A stretch of 64,000 nucleotides of DNA from Zeus faber (lineage: Eukaryota > Chordata > Actinopteri > Zeiformes > Zeidae): NCBI GenBank assembly GCA_960531495.1, contig OY482847.1, forward strand, positions 15,180,187 to 15,244,186. Direction: 5' to 3'. Below, piece after piece: positions 25,233 to 42,734 of the stretch (positions are counted from its first letter, which is position 1; each line of letters opens with the position of its first letter). The notes under the pieces are model-generated. The model saw only the letters and a program-made list of their open reading frames with translations, ran no database searches and was not told the origin of the DNA. The position numbers and the translations under genes are program-made.

Positions 25233-26543
25233 AGTTAGATACCTGCAGATCATGTAGAAACATCTTGTTCCCCTCAAGAGCAACCAATCTCTGTGCTCCT
25301 GCGTTCAACAGTGTCCTGGTCAGGACCCCAGGGCCTGAAAGACACAATTTTAAATTTCATGTGTTTTATATATAGATTAAAAGTGCTGTCAACCAGACAG
25401 CAATTATATACACAAGGAAGCCAAAATACATGTCTTCATACACACCTGGGTTGCAATCAAAGATAACAGTCTTGGAGTTGTCTAGGTCAGGTCCTAGATG
25501 CTCTGCCACTACTTTAGCCAGAGCTGGGTCAACAATGAAGTGGCTGATTGTTCTGCAAGCCTTAATTCGACAGATGTTCTCCTCTACCTCCCCAACATCG
25601 AGGAAGTAATACCGGCACGAGGGCTGATATTGGCCCTGGAGAGAAAATATATAGTGGTAAACTCAGGCTGACGCAATCCTTTAAGATAAGATCAGAATAC
25701 ATTTATTTTATTGCATTATTGGTCATAGTTTTATTATTTACTTTTACACATTGTATAGAAAATATTCGAGGAGTATGTATTTGTGCTTTTATGCTCGGGC
25801 TGGACTTTATTGAAGAAAATCAAATATCGTAATATCTTTGGACAAGTAGCTTGATAATAATAATTTTAAGATATTGCTACTATTGGTGTTTTTATATGAT
25901 ATTTTTACACAAGTAATTGGAAAACAATCCTAAGTAATGTGTATATCAGGCAGAGGTGTTGATAAGTACAGCTAGAAGAGTTAGAAAATTGCATTATTTC
26001 CTTTAAGACCAGGAAAGCATAACGTTTAACTACATCACAATATTTCAATAACCAAAATCCTGTTCGATACCAAGTCTCATATCACGATATTGCATCAATA
26101 TATCGACCAGCCCTACTTTATCCATCACAACAAAGAAAAGTAGCCAACGTGTACAGAATCTTGATTGGCCCTAGCCATATCAGACATTTTTTGCCAAGAA
26201 GCGAATATTTCATCTACATGTTGCGTGAGACGATTTATATACTGCATTAGCCTACCTGTACAGCCACAGCAGACAGGTTTCTGTGTGTGAGGGCTGAAGA
26301 AGGAGAGGTCCTCTCCCCACAGGGCTGTGAGGAAGAATACCCCACCGATGGCCGACCAGGGCCAGAGGAGAACGAGTCGAGACTGTAGGCCCTTCTCTGG
26401 GACATTTGATTTGCAAAAGTAAGTGTTCCAGAGGGTCCCATAGTAGCTGTCACCGCTTGGCGAATACAGTATTTGCTGCCGGGGCTGTGGGCAGTAACAG
26501 AGCGCATCGCCAGCACGACGTGTCTGCACATCTGGGTCGACAT
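21662..26543 (-). CDS. tfb2m: Dimethyladenosine transferase 2, mitochondrial (mitochondrial transcription factor B2), 9 coding exons
   Basis: Coding exons in order: 26543-26256, 25635-25446, 25334-25243, 25064-24911, 23401-23253, 23046-22957, 22762-22709, 22585-22437, 21851-21662. All junctions are GT-AG, phase closes, about 451 aa (human 396, the excess in the N-terminus). TFB2M is a SAM-dependent rRNA-dimethylase-fold protein that works with POLRMT and TFAM to open mitochondrial promoters. Visible marks: an N-terminus rich in Arg/Ser and poor in acidic residues (a matrix presequence); the SAM motif I DCNPGPGVLT split between exons 2 and 3; [11 protein letters not shown]; the rigid block [13 protein letters not shown]; and NLTPSN near the C-terminus. 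TFB1M is excluded by the NLTP block and overall match. A non-coding 5' exon near 27.65-27.88 kb is likely but unproved. Confidence 0.9.
23560..24260. repeat. Unclassified repeat-like island in a tfb2m intron
   Basis: In the intron between exons 25064-24911 and 23401-23253. A GC-rich core (about 23745-23960, with CGCCGCTTGCACGGACCTCG and AGCAGAGGGCG) sits in AT-rich DNA. The flanks (AAAGCACCACTTTGTAACTT; a 3' A/T-rich part) look like transposon material. No matching copy was found in the window and no reading frame is convincing, so its class is unknown. Confidence 0.3.
24291..24344. repeat. (TG)n(TA)n compound microsatellite
   Basis: TG tract to about 24325 followed directly by TA repeats; tfb2m intron. 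Confidence 0.95.
24570..24725 (+). repeat. Dispersed repeat 3' tail, copy C
   Basis: Matches copy B (16433-16613) over its length, ending TGTGACAAATAACCTCTTGAATC. Intronic in tfb2m and antisense to it. Confidence 0.75.
25203..25232. repeat. (TG)n microsatellite, ~30 bp
   Basis: Short TG tract about 10 nt past the donor of tfb2m exon 25334-25243. It reads CA in the transcript, unlike the long tracts beside cnst, sccpdh and gcfc2 exons. Confidence 0.95.
25797..26117 (-). repeat. Dispersed AT-rich element, copy 2 (most complete)
   Basis: Bounded by GGGCTGG (left) and CCAGCCCT (right), an inverted terminal match. Internally it is rich in ATATCG-type blocks (ATATCGTAATATC, CATATCACGATATTG). It matches 10487-10765 in reverse and 37520-37830 in the same orientation. 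Located in the first tfb2m coding intron. Confidence 0.7.
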
Positions 26544-26940
26544 GATGGATGGACGGGATGGTCAATACGTAGGTGACCAACGACAGGGCAGGGTGCAGGA
26601 GGGTGAGATCATAGACTAATGAGAATGAGCAGAGACAGAAAGATTATAAACATTAACAAATTTAAAATGAGAGGGAATAAAATAATCTAGAATCCCTCAA
26701 TGTATGCTGAGATATGCCAATAAAGATTCTAATCTAAATAAATATGACCAATTTAATTCAAGATACTTTACTTGTCACATACAGACATGTGCAGCAAAAT
26801 TATAAAGGGAAGCTACAAAGGCTGTGCATAACAAGTTAGGTAGAGAAATAACAAATAATGTAATCTAAATGAGAAAAATGTATATACACACACATCAAGC
26901 AAAATAAATGTGAATGTGTGAGCAAATATACACACATACA

Positions 26941-27160
26941 GAGTACTTTATTAGGTACACCTGTACAATGCAATGTGATCCAATACACCAGCTCTGCCAT
27001 GATTTATACCGTTATTAAGTTACTAATGTTCAGTTTTTGTTGACATCAAATTTGTCAATTCAATGATATGTTTATGATGAGGTCATCGCTAAATGTGGTG
27101 TTGTACTGTCCTACATCATAGAGAGGTGTTTCTAATTTGTTGTCCCTCTGTCCCCCCCAT
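26941..27160. repeat. Probable non-autonomous DNA element
   Basis: Starts GTACTTTATTAGGTACACCT, a terminus style seen in dispersed vertebrate DNA repeats, and ends near GAGAGGTGTTTCTAATTTG, a degraded inverted version of it. No ORF. Upstream of the tfb2m start codon, within the probable 5' intron. Class not assigned. Confidence 0.4.
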
Positions 27161-27652
27161 GTATGAATACGAAACACCTCCGTTTATAATGCCACTCAGT
27201 ACAACGGCACCAACTACTCTGACCTCGGTACTAAAACACATAATTGAATTAACCCCCCTTCTATGACAGCGTAAAAAAAAAAAACCTGAACATCATAGGC
27301 AACATAAAGCTAAACGTTTGGCCGAGCTGGTGTAATGCTGCTCTATTACTACATACATTTACTGAATTGAAACCATTTAAGTGCATCAATCTCAAGCTAC
27401 GCTCAGACCTGGCACAACCACCAACACCCATGACTAACACTCGAATATTCGAATCGCAGCAGTGTAGCCGCCGACACTGTTGGTTCAGCTCACACTTGGT
27501 GCGGATAGACCGCGCTCGGCTGCGGCGTGAAGCCACGCAGCTCGAAATACGTGAGCTTGCGCAACGCGCGGCCTCTATAAAGCACGCACAATTTCTTTTT
27601 GAGAGTGAGCAAACCTTGTTGGGAATTCCTCGGCGTATCCCGACCGACTCAC

Positions 27653-27890
27653 GCCGGGCTCCTCGGCCGCAGCTAACAGTGACATTGAGCCGGGCGCACG
27701 TTGACCCTCCGCGAGGTGTTTCACGCTTCTCCCGGTGGCGGGCGGGGCGGGGCGGGCTGCTGCCAGTGACGTCGGTCGATTGTGGCGTCATATCCATGCG
27801 ACGAAGGCTCTCCAACGGCGGGCGGCGGTACATGAATGGCGTCGTGCGCCCGTTGTTTCGAGAGGACGTTGCGTCGGCGTCGGGATAACA
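27653..27890 (-). promoter_or_regulatory. Probable tfb2m promoter and non-coding exon 1
   Basis: CpG-rich block with tandem GC boxes (GGGCGGGGCGGGGCGGGC near 27740-27757) and a CRE-like TGACGTC near 27768. On the minus strand a strong donor GTGAGT occurs at 27652-27647, which would end a 5' UTR exon spliced into the exon containing the ATG at 26543. GC boxes plus CRE suit a housekeeping mitochondrial factor. The overlapping ORFs here (27261-27888, both strands) match nothing recognised. Confidence 0.45.
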
Positions 27891-28059
27891 ATGTAAATAA
27901 CTTATATTGGGGGGGATATATATTTGGGAGTAACCTCAAATATTTAATCACAAACAAAACAGAAGATGTTTCCCTGGGATTAATTCACAAGCATTACCTC
28001 GCGAATTGTTACCAAAAAAATATATATCTTTTTTTTAAGATATTGATTTCAATTATTCG

Positions 28060-28560
28060 TTTTGTAATCTATTCACAGAATATGTTTATCATTTATTTTG
28101 GTCGTGGGCGCGTGTAAAGTATTGTTGGTCTGATCTTTGTTCATTTATAAAAATCCACATTGACTCTTGACTTGACTTTTGTGTTTTGAAACGTTGCTGC
28201 GCTACTGACCCGAACACCGTCACACCGTGTTTTCCATCGGCTTATCTCTCTCGCGAAAACCCCAGTCCGATTATTATTTTCCGTGATTAAGCACTCGACG
28301 TTTCGAGAATTTCCCCTCGGGATGGCCGGGGAGCGTGGCCGCAGGCCCGAGGGGCCCACGGGGCGGCTGTGCAGCGCCGGCCTCAAGCGCCAGACTGGGG
28401 CGGACCCACGGGGGCGCGAACGCACGCGTTTCGAGCCTCAGTTTAGAGAACCGGTAACCACGTGGTGGCGCATTGCATTCTGGGTAGTTTGTTTTTGGGC
28501 GCCGCGCATCTTCGTTTACGTTCATTTTGCGTGCGGCGACAACAGGACACAAATCCACAG
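28060..28560. other. GC-rich island, function unclear
   Basis: Sequence at about 28300-28540 is GC/CpG-rich (GGGATGGCCGGGGAGCGTGG, CACGTGGTGGCGCATTGC, GCATTCTGGGTAGT) and ends abruptly in AT-rich DNA. It could be a second start region for divergent transcription or inserted repeat DNA. No protein is recognised. Confidence 0.25.
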
Positions 28561-28805
28561 AGGACAACCAACACTAATGGTGCCACAATGATAAATCAAT
28601 AAAATATATAAATGCATGTGGAAAAAGAGAGGAATACAAAAATGAATAAAATAAATGTATGTGGAAATATAAAGAGGGAATTGAAAATACATAGATTGAT
28701 AAAAGTGGAAATTAAAATAGCACTATAAGTTGGCGTGAATCAGAATTTATGACTGCTTTATTTTCCGTTCATTTTTATATCTATTTTCACATTTATTTTC
28801 ATATA

Positions 28806-30332
28806 CACTGCTCAAAAAAATTAAGGGAACACAATCATTACAATGTAACTCCAAGTCAATCACACTTCTGGGATATCAACCTGTCTAGTTAGGAAGCAAC
28901 ACTCATTGTCAATCCATTTAACCCGTTGTTGTGCAAATGGAATAGACAACAGGTGGAAATGAGTTGCAATGAGCAAGACAAACCCCTATAAAGGAATGGT
29001 TCTGCAGGTGGTGGCCACAGACCATTTCCCTGTCCTCATCTTTTCTGGATGATTTTTGGTCACTTTTGCATTTTGCAGGGCCCTCACCACTAGAGGTAGC
29101 ATGAGGCGGTGTCTGCAACCCACAGAAGTTCTCAGGTAGTGCATCTTATCCAGGATGGCACATCAATGAGCACTGTGGCAAGAAGGTTTGCTGTGTCTCC
29201 CAGCACAGTGTCAAGAGCATGGAGGAGATGCCAGGAGACAGGCCAGTACACCAGGAGACATGGAGGGGGCCGTTGGAGGACAAAGAGGAACAGAAGGAGC
29301 ACTACCAGAGCCCTACAAAATGACCTCCAGCAGGCCACTAATGTGCATGTTTCTCCTCAAACTGTCAGAAACAGACTCCATGATGGTGGTATGAGGGCCC
29401 GACGTCCACAAGTGGGGCCTGTGCTCACAGCCCAACACCGTGCAACCAGATTGGCATTTGCCAGAGAACACCAGGATTGGTAGATTCGCCATTGGCGCCC
29501 TGTGCTCTTCAAGGATGAAAGCAGGTTCACACTGAGCACATGTGACAGACGTGACAGAGTCTGGGGACGCCGTGGAGAATGTTTTGCTGCCTGCAACATC
29601 CTCCAGCATGACCGGTTTAGCGGTGGGTCAGTGATGGTCTGGGGAGGCATATCCTTGGAGGGCCACACAAACCTCCATGTGCTAGCTAGATGTACCCTGA
29701 CTGCTATTAGGTACCGGGAGGAGATCCTCAGACCCATTGTCAGACCACATGCTGGTGCAGTGGGCCCTGGGTTCCTTCTGATGCATGACAATGCTTGGCC
29801 TCATGTGGCTGGAGTGTGTCAGCAGTTCCTGCATGACAAAGGCATTGATGCTAAGGGCTGGCCTGCCTGTTCCCCAGACCTGAATCCAATCGACTCTCTC
29901 TGGGACATCATGTCTCGTTCCATCCAGCGACGCCACGTCGCACCACAGACTGACCAGGAGTTGAGTGATACCCTGATCCAGGTCTGGGAGGATATCCCTC
30001 AGGAGAACATCCGTTGTCTCATCAGGAGCATGCCCAGATGTTGTAGGGAGTGCATACAGGCACGTGGAGGTCACACACACTGAGCCCCATCTTGTCTTGA
30101 GGAATTTCCACAGAAGGTGGATCAGCCTGTGATCTCATTTTCCACTTTTATTTTGAGTATGATTCTGAATCCAGACCTCCATGGGTTAATGATTTTGATT
30201 TCCATTGATCATTAAGTTATTTTGGTCTCAACGCATTCCACTGTAATGAATGAAGATTTTCAACTGGAATATTTCATTCATTGAGATCTAGGATGTGTTG
30301 TTCAAGTGTTCCCTTTATTTTTTTGAGCAGTG
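28806..30332 (+). mobile_element. Tc1/mariner-superfamily transposon, near full length
   Basis: Near-perfect terminal inverted repeats: the left end starts CACTGCTCAAAAAAATTAAG and the right end reads CTTTATTTTTTTGAGCAGTG, with one difference over 27 nt. TA precedes the left end as expected of a TA target; the right flank is TG, inside a short TG/TA run, so one target copy is altered. It contains a transposase frame of about 0.98 kb (29101-30083). It lies between tfb2m and sccpdh and shows no role in either. Confidence 0.92.
29101..30083 (+). pseudogene. Tc1-like transposase, inactivated by a frameshift and one stop
   Basis: The natural start ATG is at 29101 ([12 protein letters not shown]). 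A one-base loss near 29134-29137 shifts frame; from about 29136 the frame [20 protein letters not shown] continues as a helix-turn-helix DNA-binding domain, then RRPQVGPVLTAQHRA, and stops at TAG 29481-29483 (after HQDW). The same frame resumes with IRHWRPVLFKDESRFTLS (first catalytic Asp) and continues through SVMVWGGISLEG, LLMHDNAWPHVAG (second Asp) and WPACSPDLNPIDSLWD (the third acidic residue of this family is expected here) to the natural end at 30083. A short in-frame loss after GGGRWR relative to the family is likely. The copy cannot make full-length protein. Confidence 0.85.
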
Positions 30333-31413
30333 TGCGTGTGTGTATGTATGTATGTGTATATATATATATATATATATATCTCATTTATTTCCGTCCATTT
30401 CTCTGCTTTATCTAACGAGCACAAACTGTCAAGCAACTTATTTTGGTCTTCGTAGATTTCCACATTTATTTTTTTCCACCTCTATATTAATTTATACTTT
30501 TATTAATTTATTTATCATTGTGGCACTTTCTGGATTCCATGGCAAAGGAGCACTACTTCGACGAACGGGTTTGATCCGCTGCCTTGGGCCATGTGCAAAT
30601 AAACGAACTGAAACCCTCCCTGATTTATTGCTGAACAGATTTTTTTGCTCAATAGTTTGTGTCGCTAATTTGTGTCTTTACTTTTTCGATATTTGCCTTT
30701 TATTTTTATTGACATGTTGCACACTTAGGCAGAAGACACTCAAAATGCGCACTTAGAACGTCAGTACTTGGGAGATTACGCTGCAACTTTACTTATTTTA
30801 CCTGTTGTATTTGCAGTACAGTGGTACTGTAAACTTTACATATTTAACTCGGAATTGCACTAATTAATATTACAGAGATCCAGAGTGATTTCCATATCCA
30901 TCATTTATTATGGTAACACACGGTACGCAACATAGGAATAACGCTGTTAAAGCGGTCTACATTACATGAAACCTCAGTTTGTTCGAAACAAACTGTCTTA
31001 CGTTTCTCCTTTTCGCTTGACACCGCTGCGACACCTTCCAATTACCTCCCCCCGGTCCCGAATGACACAACGGGACACCGGGGGTTGAGTTTCACACTAA
31101 CTGGACTCGAGCGGTGCTTTGCGGTGATGCGGGGCCCTGCGAGCCGTCGTTCAAAACGGGGTCGGCTGTGCACAGCTTCGGGCGTGGTGAAGGGGGCAAG
31201 CGAGTCACGGTACAAACACTGAGGCACATGTGTGGGCGAATGGTTTGTATACGTTCTGTCGCTGTGACCGTGTGCTTCCGTGTCAGCGGGGCCCTGCTGT
31301 GGTCTCGGCCGGGCGAGACCGGGGACGGTCCTGGGAACGTTGTCGTCCTTGCGTCTGCCCCGCGGGGCGGAACACTTTCCACCTCGGGGGGGGGGGGGGG
31401 GCGGTCTGCAGCC

Positions 31414-32394
31414 TCATGGAATGAGGAGGCGGGAGCCGCTCTCCTGCGTCCTGGTCTCTGCCGAGCGCCTGCCCCTCCGCGGTTGGGTGGGGGCTGTACG
31501 GGGGTCCCGCGACCGGAGGGCCTCTCGGCTCTTCTCCTCGCATTTGGCCGTCATGAGGCCCACCGCCTCGGCGAAGGCACCGGTGGCGTACACCGGAGAG
31601 TCCAGAAGCGGTAACCTGTCCCGGTTCTGGAGCCCGGTCAGGCCTAGCCAGAGGGCCCGATGTAGGACTACGCTCGCGTCCAGTAGCCTGGGCAGAGCAA
31701 CGAGTGGGGCGGAGACGGTATGTGACGAATAAACCTCTTGAATCCTGAGGGAAAGGGGGGAAATCCGTCTCCTCCGTCGAGCCGGCGAGCTCCGCGCCGC
31801 CAGCTGCTTGGCCACCTTGGAGGGCAGGGTGGGATTATTTTGCAGGCCAAAGCCTTCCCCGTGGGCTAGACAGCCGGTGACGGGCGCCTCCACCGAGGGG
31901 AGCACAGGTAGCCCAGTTCCCGAGCCTGGTCCAACTGGAGATAGGGCTCGAAACACCCCACCGGCGCCCGCGCTGAGAAGGGGTCAGCCCAGCCCAGCGA
32001 CAACTCCGCGTCCACCTCGCGGGACAGCGGGATAGACGAAGCGCTTCGGCGGGGGCTCCGGACTACGATTCTCCGTCCGGCATGGACACCTGGGTGTCCG
32101 GTTCGGTCGTGGTGGGGAGGCCCCATCTTGTTGGCCGCTCGCTGGGTTACCTCGAGAAGCTCGGTCCCCATTCGCTTAGCCGAAGTCGAAGCCGAGGACA
32201 GCTGTCTGGAACTCGCCTGGTAACCCGGAGAGCGCGTCGTTCAGGCTCCGCATGGTACTCCCTGCTGCGGGAGTCCTACACCGGGTAGGAAACCGCCGGG
32301 GGTACGGGGGCCGGACGGCGCAAACGTGGCCAGCTCCTGCGCTGGCGCTAGCCGGGGCGCAGGGGCTCGTCCCCCGTCGGCGCCCTCTTCGCAC
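31414..32394 (-). pseudogene. Decayed retroelement gag-like sequence
   Basis: Minus-strand frames carry fragments in gag-like order: MRSLNDALSGLPGEFQTAV (about 32310), MGTELLEVTQRAANKMG (about 32171), then LLDASVVLHRALWLGLTGLQ and LLDSPVYATGAFAEAV (about 31700-31540). The ALWL..TGL..R..LLD.PV pattern is familiar from gag-like ORFs of fish retrotransposons, possibly of the DIRS/Ngaro type. The pieces lie in different frames, so it is broken by indels, and a 35-bp repeat tail (31718-31750) interrupts it. No reverse transcriptase or recombinase was found nearby. Family assignment is from memory and tentative. Confidence 0.45.
31718..31750 (+). repeat. Dispersed repeat 3' tail, copy D (terminal 35 bp only)
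   Basis: TATGTGACGAATAAACCTCT followed by TGAATC is the extreme 3' end shared with copies A, B and C, here embedded in GC-rich sequence, which makes it stand out. Confidence 0.65.
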
Positions 32395-33089
32395 CGACGC
32401 GCCGCTCGCCCCTGGCAGGGGAAGCTGGGCGCCAGGCCGGGCACTCCCCGACGTCCCCTAGGAGAACCGCCGCGGCGTGCTGCCTTCCCCGGGCACGTTG
32501 CGCAGGAGCGGCGGCGGTCTCGGCACAGCCTCCCGGACGCCATGTTCGTTCGAACCAAAAGGACAAGAAACCAGCGGAAAAGCGCTGCACCGCGTCCCGC
32601 CGGACGTTACTCGGGCCGGGGGACTCACACACCTACTCCTACGGATGAGGAAGCAGAAAGGTGAACCGTGGAGCGGGACTTCCGGACTCCTCGGGGCGCG
32701 AAGTCAGGACAACGGGAAGGGGGCGGGGACGACGTAGAGGCTTCGCTCAGAACCACGCCCACCCGCTCCACGGCGGTTGACACAGGTGATGAAAGGTTCG
32801 ACTCTTTTTTTGCGACCCCGATTTTGACGTGTCGCTCGGTGAGCGGGGGGGGGGGGGGCGATTTTCCGACTTTTCGTTCGTTAAATAATTTTGTCCTATT
32901 CAAACGGTCGATGGAGGCGGGATAATACGGGGTGTGTATCGCAGAAAATCGTTCAAAATATTTACTTTGGCGAAGGGGAATCACTAGGAGCAACTACTGG
33001 TGTCAAAATGATTCATTTTGGTGCAGTGCAAAATGAAAATCAGTCCGATTCGTTATTAAATTCACAATTCACACTCAACACATTCCGCA

Positions 33090-33320
33090 CATTTGGCCCA
33101 GCTCGCCGGTGAGCACTTTCGGTTTGAGAGCCGGACGATCGTCTCGTCGTCGGAGTGACTCCCGACGAGTCGTTAGGGATTCGTTCCCCGCGAATGAGCC
33201 GTTCGCGAGTCCGGCTTCACAACGCGGAAGTCGCCGGACCGGACCGCAGCTGACAAACGCGCAGCGTCTCGCCCTCGCCGTCGCACTTTTGCTTCGACAC
33301 GACCCCGAGAGGCTGGAGCC
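33090..33320 (+). promoter_or_regulatory. sccpdh promoter / 5' UTR
   Basis: CpG-dense sequence immediately upstream of the ATG at 33321, which sits in a good context (GGAGCCATGG). It includes a GACGAGTCGTT...GGATTCGTTC...GTTCGCGAGTC block (33158-33218) that recurs at 58755-58807 and, in part, at 58296-58330. TATA-less, as expected of a CpG promoter. Confidence 0.6.
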
Positions 33321-40404
<7,084 letters not shown>

Positions 40405-41188
40405 AGTGGGGTGACACCCCCCCCACCAATGTCGTCCGGCGGGTTTCTTCCAACACTTAATAATAAACGGAATTTACACTTAGTGGATCACAGAGAATCT
40501 GTACCAATTGTAAAAAATATCACTGAAATACTGTCTCTTATAGATGCTGAAATGTCCCTTTTTAAGTGTTGGAATAAATACATCGTCAACGGCTTTTCTA
40601 ACCGTTTGAGTTTCCAAACTCTTTTTTTTTTTTTTTTTTTTTTTCCCCCCCTGTTGGTTTTACTCCGGCCTCCATGGAAAGAGCAAACAGAAAAGAGGTT
40701 TATCTGGCTGTGTGTGTTGTGCTGTACATGCCTGGCTCCTCGATCCGGCATGCGTCTAAAAATCGCGAGCGCTCGGTTTTGTCGAGAAAATTAAGAGTTT
40801 TTGATCAGGACTTTTCTCTCCCGTGTTTTGTTATTTATTTAGAGGGCTTTTGAGTTGAATTTTGCAGTAATCGCTATGCATCGCATCCTTCGTAACCTGC
40901 CTCTTTGCAGCCTTGAAAGAAAAAGTGAAGTGAGCTGTTTGCATTAAAAATATGTAAGATGTTCAATTAAACATGAGTCTCTGCCGATCAACAAATGGTC
41001 TTTTTTTTTTTATCAAATGAATGATCCATCACCTGAAAGCAACGAAAAGGTTTAACTCAGAAGGCCTGTTTTTTTGGGGGTTTTTTTGTGTGTGTGTTTG
41101 TGCTTGTGCGTGCGGTTCACAGGTGTTGCACCTTGTTATGTTTAGGATTTTCCTCTCTTTGCATGTTCTGCTCCGTCACTGGTGAATC

Positions 41189-41198
41189 AATAAATAAA
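41189..41198 (+). promoter_or_regulatory. Polyadenylation signal, probable sccpdh
   Basis: Overlapping AATAAATAAA at 41189-41198, about 0.8 kb after the stop codon. An alternative AATAAA lies near 40571. No other gene on this strand lies between. Confidence 0.45.
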
Positions 41199-41257
41199 CC
41201 AATTTAGGAAAACCAAATTCACTGGCGTGACATTCATTTCGTTTGTTTTAACGAATA

Positions 41258-41297
41258 CGTTAATAGGTGCTCTACAAATAAAGGTTATTATTATAAG
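41258..41297 (+). repeat. Retroposon-type tail, two copies
   Basis: GGTGCTCTACAAATAAAGGTTATTATTAT resembles 42325-42390 (CCACTTTGAGTTGCATGTCG ... GAGGTACAAATAAAGGTTATTATTAT), a tail style common at the 3' ends of fish LINE/SINE-derived repeats. The two copies bracket the receptor N-terminal relic. Family not assigned. Confidence 0.5.
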
Positions 41298-41366
41298 TAT
41301 TATAATATTGATATAGTCATTGGATCCCACTTAGGAGTTGTTTGTAAAATTTAAAAAAACAGATCA

Positions 41367-41447
41367 ATGTCCACTTTTCAGTACAATGCTACTCTCTTCA
41401 ACAACTCTTTCTTTCGTCAAAATTTGTACCTATGCCTATTGTTCTAG
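41367..41447 (+). pseudogene. Relic of the 7TM receptor N-terminus
   Basis: An ATG frame reads MSTFQYNATLFNNS then diverges and stops at TAG 41445-41447. The intact receptor at 42735 begins MSTFQYNASLLNSS. The nucleotide match covers about 45 bp starting exactly at the ATG and then ends. The simplest reading is the remnant of a tandem receptor duplicate, overwritten downstream. An alternative 5' exon is possible but would have to lack the stop. Confidence 0.65.
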
Positions 41448-42734
41448 GATAGAATTTTTTAAATTTTTTATGAAAGTGATCTCATAAATGAAACCTAAAA
41501 ATATGCCATACCATAAGTCTAGAACTAGCCTCAATGTACATGTTTATAAATACATATATACATATGGTGTATATGTGTGTATTTATGCTTTGTGAACTTT
41601 CCTTTTGTCAATTGTGCTGGGACAGATGTGTAGCCAAAAGGAAAAGATGTGGTTTGTTATGAATTTCAATTTGCCTGAGATGAGTCTCTTTTTTTTTTTT
41701 TTTACCTGAAGTTGCTTTGTCTCTGGTGAATGAAGCCGGTGCTGCCGACTGGGGAAGTCTCAACAGTGAAAAGAACAGAGCTAATGATGTGCGACCTGTC
41801 CAAATAAAAGTTTTTAAATTTTTGAATAAAATGACAATGTTCAAGTGAAAACAGTCTATAACTTTAGGTTGTACACAGACTTAAAAACATGGAGGTTCTC
41901 TGGCGTTCCACTGATCCTAACCGGAACCGAACAAACTAAACAATCATCACATTTACTTGGTTCATTGAAACCATTGCTTTTTGTGGAGAGATAAACTTTA
42001 ACAATTGATCCAACATGATATGAATAAATGAGCTCCACATCAAAAAAAACACAGGCTGGACAAATTCAACTAGTTAAAAATAATTATATTTTTTCTTTAA
42101 AAAACACTATATAAAACATAAAAGGCAACCACACGTTAAAAACAGTGACGGCTCCAAAAATGAGTACTGTATAATCTTTACCTTTTTTTCTTTTAATGGA
42201 ATTTTTTACATTTTATTAGCTTGTTCTTACCCTGTTTAAGATGTATTCCATTATTTAAATATTCTACTTTGGAAATGCATTTTGCTTGTTTGCTTTGCTT
42301 TTATCGTGATTAATGCCTTTCAATGTAAACCACTTTGAGTTGCATGTCGTGCATGAAGGGTGAGGTACAAATAAAGGTTATTATTATATTATTATAGAAG
42401 GTACTCACACTCAAAATCTGAGCACAGTGATGAGAGATTTCTCATCAGGATTTTCAGATCTCCGTCGGCGCTCCATTTAAATCACGACCGCGGTAACAAA
42501 CTATTTGCATGTTATTTACCTGAGCTAGTGGACAAAGCTGGACCATTAGTTAAATAGCAGGTGAACAGGACCAGAAAACCATAGGGTGGAACTCTATTCG
42601 CAACGCTATTGTCCCAGCGTAGCAAGGTGCGTAGACGCTCCTGGACTTTGCGTTGCAGGACAAATCGCAAATGTTGAATCGGACCGCCAGGATACCGGAG
42701 GATCTTCCCATCGACGGACTGCAATCTGAGAACG

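Larger units (their letters stand above)
30333..33090. other. Intergenic region upstream of sccpdh
   Basis: AT-rich to about 31000, including a (TA)n run near 30357-30379; then very CpG-rich to 32760, including the gag-like relic described separately, G runs near 31387-31402 and 32846-32856, and the repeat tail at 31718-31750. Long ORFs on both strands here are a consequence of high GC and do not resemble host genes. Confidence 0.5.

Noticed and set aside
27261-27888. Overlapping ORFs of 173 and 190 codons on both strands
   Set aside because: GC-rich promoter DNA with GC boxes. No recognisable protein, and the two strands cannot both code.
31114-31732. Plus-strand ORFs of 150-166 codons in CpG-rich DNA
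   Set aside because: Opposite strand of the gag-like relic; composition-driven with a G run encoding poly-Gly.
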